A program made the translations under genes and the position numbers. This document shows, in pieces, positions 6,099 to 6,924 of a stretch of 6,924 nt of DNA. Each line of letters starts with the position of its first letter. Positions within the stretch are counted from its first letter, which is position 1. The DNA comes from Limnoglobus sp. (GTDB taxonomy: Bacteria > Planctomycetota > Planctomycetia > Gemmatales > Gemmataceae), in NCBI GenBank assembly GCA_025353985.1, contig JANXNT010001102.1:1-6924 (forward strand), given 5' to 3'. The notes under the pieces were generated by a model. It ran no database searches, was not told the origin of the DNA, and was given only the letters and a program-made list of their open reading frames with translations.

Positions 6099-6421
6099 TC
6101 CCACAAATAACGGCACCCGACGTGAAGGCTGCGATCGACGCGGGCCATCCGATTTACATGCTCGATGTGCGACAACCGAACGAGCATGAGTATTGCCAGA
6201 TTGCGGGTAGTACGCTGATTCCTCTCGGGGAACTCTCGCAACGCCTCGACGATGTCGAGCCGCCCGAAGGTGCGCTCATCGTGGTGTATTGCCATCACGG
6301 GGTGCGCAGCCTCAGCGGGGCCGCGATACTGCAACACGCGGGCCGTACGAACGTCGCGTCGATGTCCGGCGGCATCGAAACCTGGAGCCTGTTAGTCGAT
6401 TCCAGTGTGAAACGCTATTGA
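6095..6421 (+). CDS. Single-domain rhodanese-like protein
   Basis: Encodes 108 residues, the size of a lone rhodanese domain, with no signal peptide, so it is probably cytoplasmic. Segments in order are a DVRQPNEHE motif (24-32, the conserved DVR-x-x-x-E), GSTLIPLGEL (38-47) and the active-site loop CHHGVRS with Cys66, which matches the C-x-x-G-x-R-S/T pattern of catalytically competent sulfurtransferases. The GGIETW motif near the C-terminus is also typical of the family. Such proteins carry persulfide sulfur to acceptors such as thiolated tRNA or cofactors; the acceptor here is unknown. The start codon overlaps the ybeY stop (ATGA at 6095-6098), and the next gene begins 16 bases after its stop, so it sits in the middle of an operon. 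Confidence 0.93.
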   Translation: MIPQITAPDVKAAIDAGHPIYMLDVRQPNEHEYCQIAGSTLIPLGELSQRLDDVEPPEGALIVVYCHHGVRSLSGAAILQHAGRTNVASMSGGIETWSLLVDSSVKRY

Positions 6422-6428
6422 ACGAAAT

Positions 6429-6432
6429 GGAG
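6429..6432 (+). promoter_or_regulatory. Ribosome binding site of the beta-propeller gene
   Basis: GGAG lies 5 bases before the ATG at 6438 and supports that start. Confidence 0.6.
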
Positions 6433-6437
6433 CCATC

Positions 6438-6924
6438 ATGTTTCGCGTACTCTCTCTCGTGCTCGGTTTGCTGATCGTGTCCCCGACAATTCGCGGTGCG
6501 GACATTCGCCATGCTTTCCTCGCCACTGGCGGGCAGACGTTCATCCAAGATGAATCCGGCAAGGAAATTTGGAGTTTCCCCGAAGCGACGCGCGATGGCT
6601 GGGTGTTGCCGAGCGGGAACGTGTTGCTCGCGGTCGGCAAGGGGAAGAAGTATCCCGGTGGTGCCGTCGTCGAAGTGGACCGCAAAGGTTCGGTCGTCGT
6701 CATTTTTCGCGGTACTCAGAGCGAAGTGAACACCGTTCAACCGTTGCCGAACGACAACGTACTCCTTACCGAGGCCGGCGATAAGCCTCGCCTACTGGAA
6801 GTTGATCGACTCGGCAAAATCGTCGCCGAAGTGCCGCTGCAAGCCCAGACGAAAGACCACCACCTGCAAACGCGAATGGCACGCAAACTCGAAAACGGAA
6901 ATTACCTCGTTCCGCAACTGCTCG
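6438..6924 (+). CDS. Secreted beta-propeller protein (PQQ/arylsulfotransferase-like repeats), 3' end cut by window
   Basis: The frame is open from the ATG at 6438 to the right edge, giving 162 visible residues. Residues 1-22 form a signal peptide (MFRVLSLVLGLLIVSPTIRG, then AD), so the protein is exported. After it comes a repeating unit of about 42-48 residues. A D-x-x-G-x hairpin (DESGKEIWSF at 38, DRKGSVVVIF at 81, DRLGKIVAEV at 123) alternates with an N-x-L-L strand (GNVLLA at 60, DNVLLT at 106, GNYLVP at 154). This is the blade pattern of PQQ-like or arylsulfotransferase-like propellers, and the HHLQTRMARKLENGNYL stretch leans to the latter. At least three blades are present and more are expected beyond the edge. 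Domains downstream cannot be seen, so enzymatic function is not assigned. It follows the rhodanese gene by 16 bases, probably in the same operon. Confidence 0.82.
   Translation, partial: MFRVLSLVLGLLIVSPTIRGADIRHAFLATGGQTFIQDESGKEIWSFPEATRDGWVLPSGNVLLAVGKGKKYPGGAVVEVDRKGSVVVIFRGTQSEVNTVQPLPNDNVLLTEAGDKPRLLEVDRLGKIVAEVPLQAQTKDHHLQTRMARKLENGNYLVPQLL

Noticed and set aside
1..6924. tRNA, rRNA, CRISPR arrays, insertion sequences
   Set aside because: No regularly spaced direct repeats, no cloverleaf-like tRNA sequence, no rRNA-like stretch and no transposase frame with inverted ends could be seen by eye.

Overview
The window looks like planctomycete chromosome, most likely from the Gemmata-type lineage. 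The evidence is a Tat-exported DUF1552 protein, a type III glutamine synthetase, a YbeY with planctomycete-style motif variants, and a secreted beta-propeller protein. Housekeeping-type parts sampled by hand are near 60% G+C. This taxonomic placement is inferred from gene content, not from a marker gene.

Left part (1-1282, + strand): two tightly spaced genes. The first is the C-terminal part of a nucleosidase/phosphorylase-superfamily protein that runs off the left edge. The second encodes a 209-aa protein I do not recognise. Hand counts give about 49% G+C over 661-1260 and about 52% in four sampled lines of the first gene, clearly below the flanking DUF1552 gene. This pair is the best candidate for an acquired accessory system. 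Immediately after it comes a complete DUF1552 gene (1294-2580, +), without the cytochrome-type partner gene that usually precedes such genes in planctomycetes.

Middle (2613-5430, all - strand): a glutamine synthetase III gene (glnN) is followed by a strong hairpin terminator. Downstream of that is a two-gene toxin-antitoxin-like cassette, with the antitoxin first and a RelE/ParE-type toxin second. The two genes are coupled by an ATGA overlap, and the antitoxin has its own strong ribosome binding site. The cassette converges on the DUF1552 gene.

Right part (5655-6924, + strand): ybeY (rRNA maturation/ribosome quality endonuclease family) and a single-domain rhodanese overlap by ATGA. Sixteen bases later comes a secreted beta-propeller protein truncated by the window end. 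This looks like one operon, divergent from glnN across a 224-bp intergenic region that holds a good sigma70-type promoter facing glnN. No tRNA, rRNA, CRISPR array or insertion sequence was found. No stretch longer than 300 bases lacks a gene.
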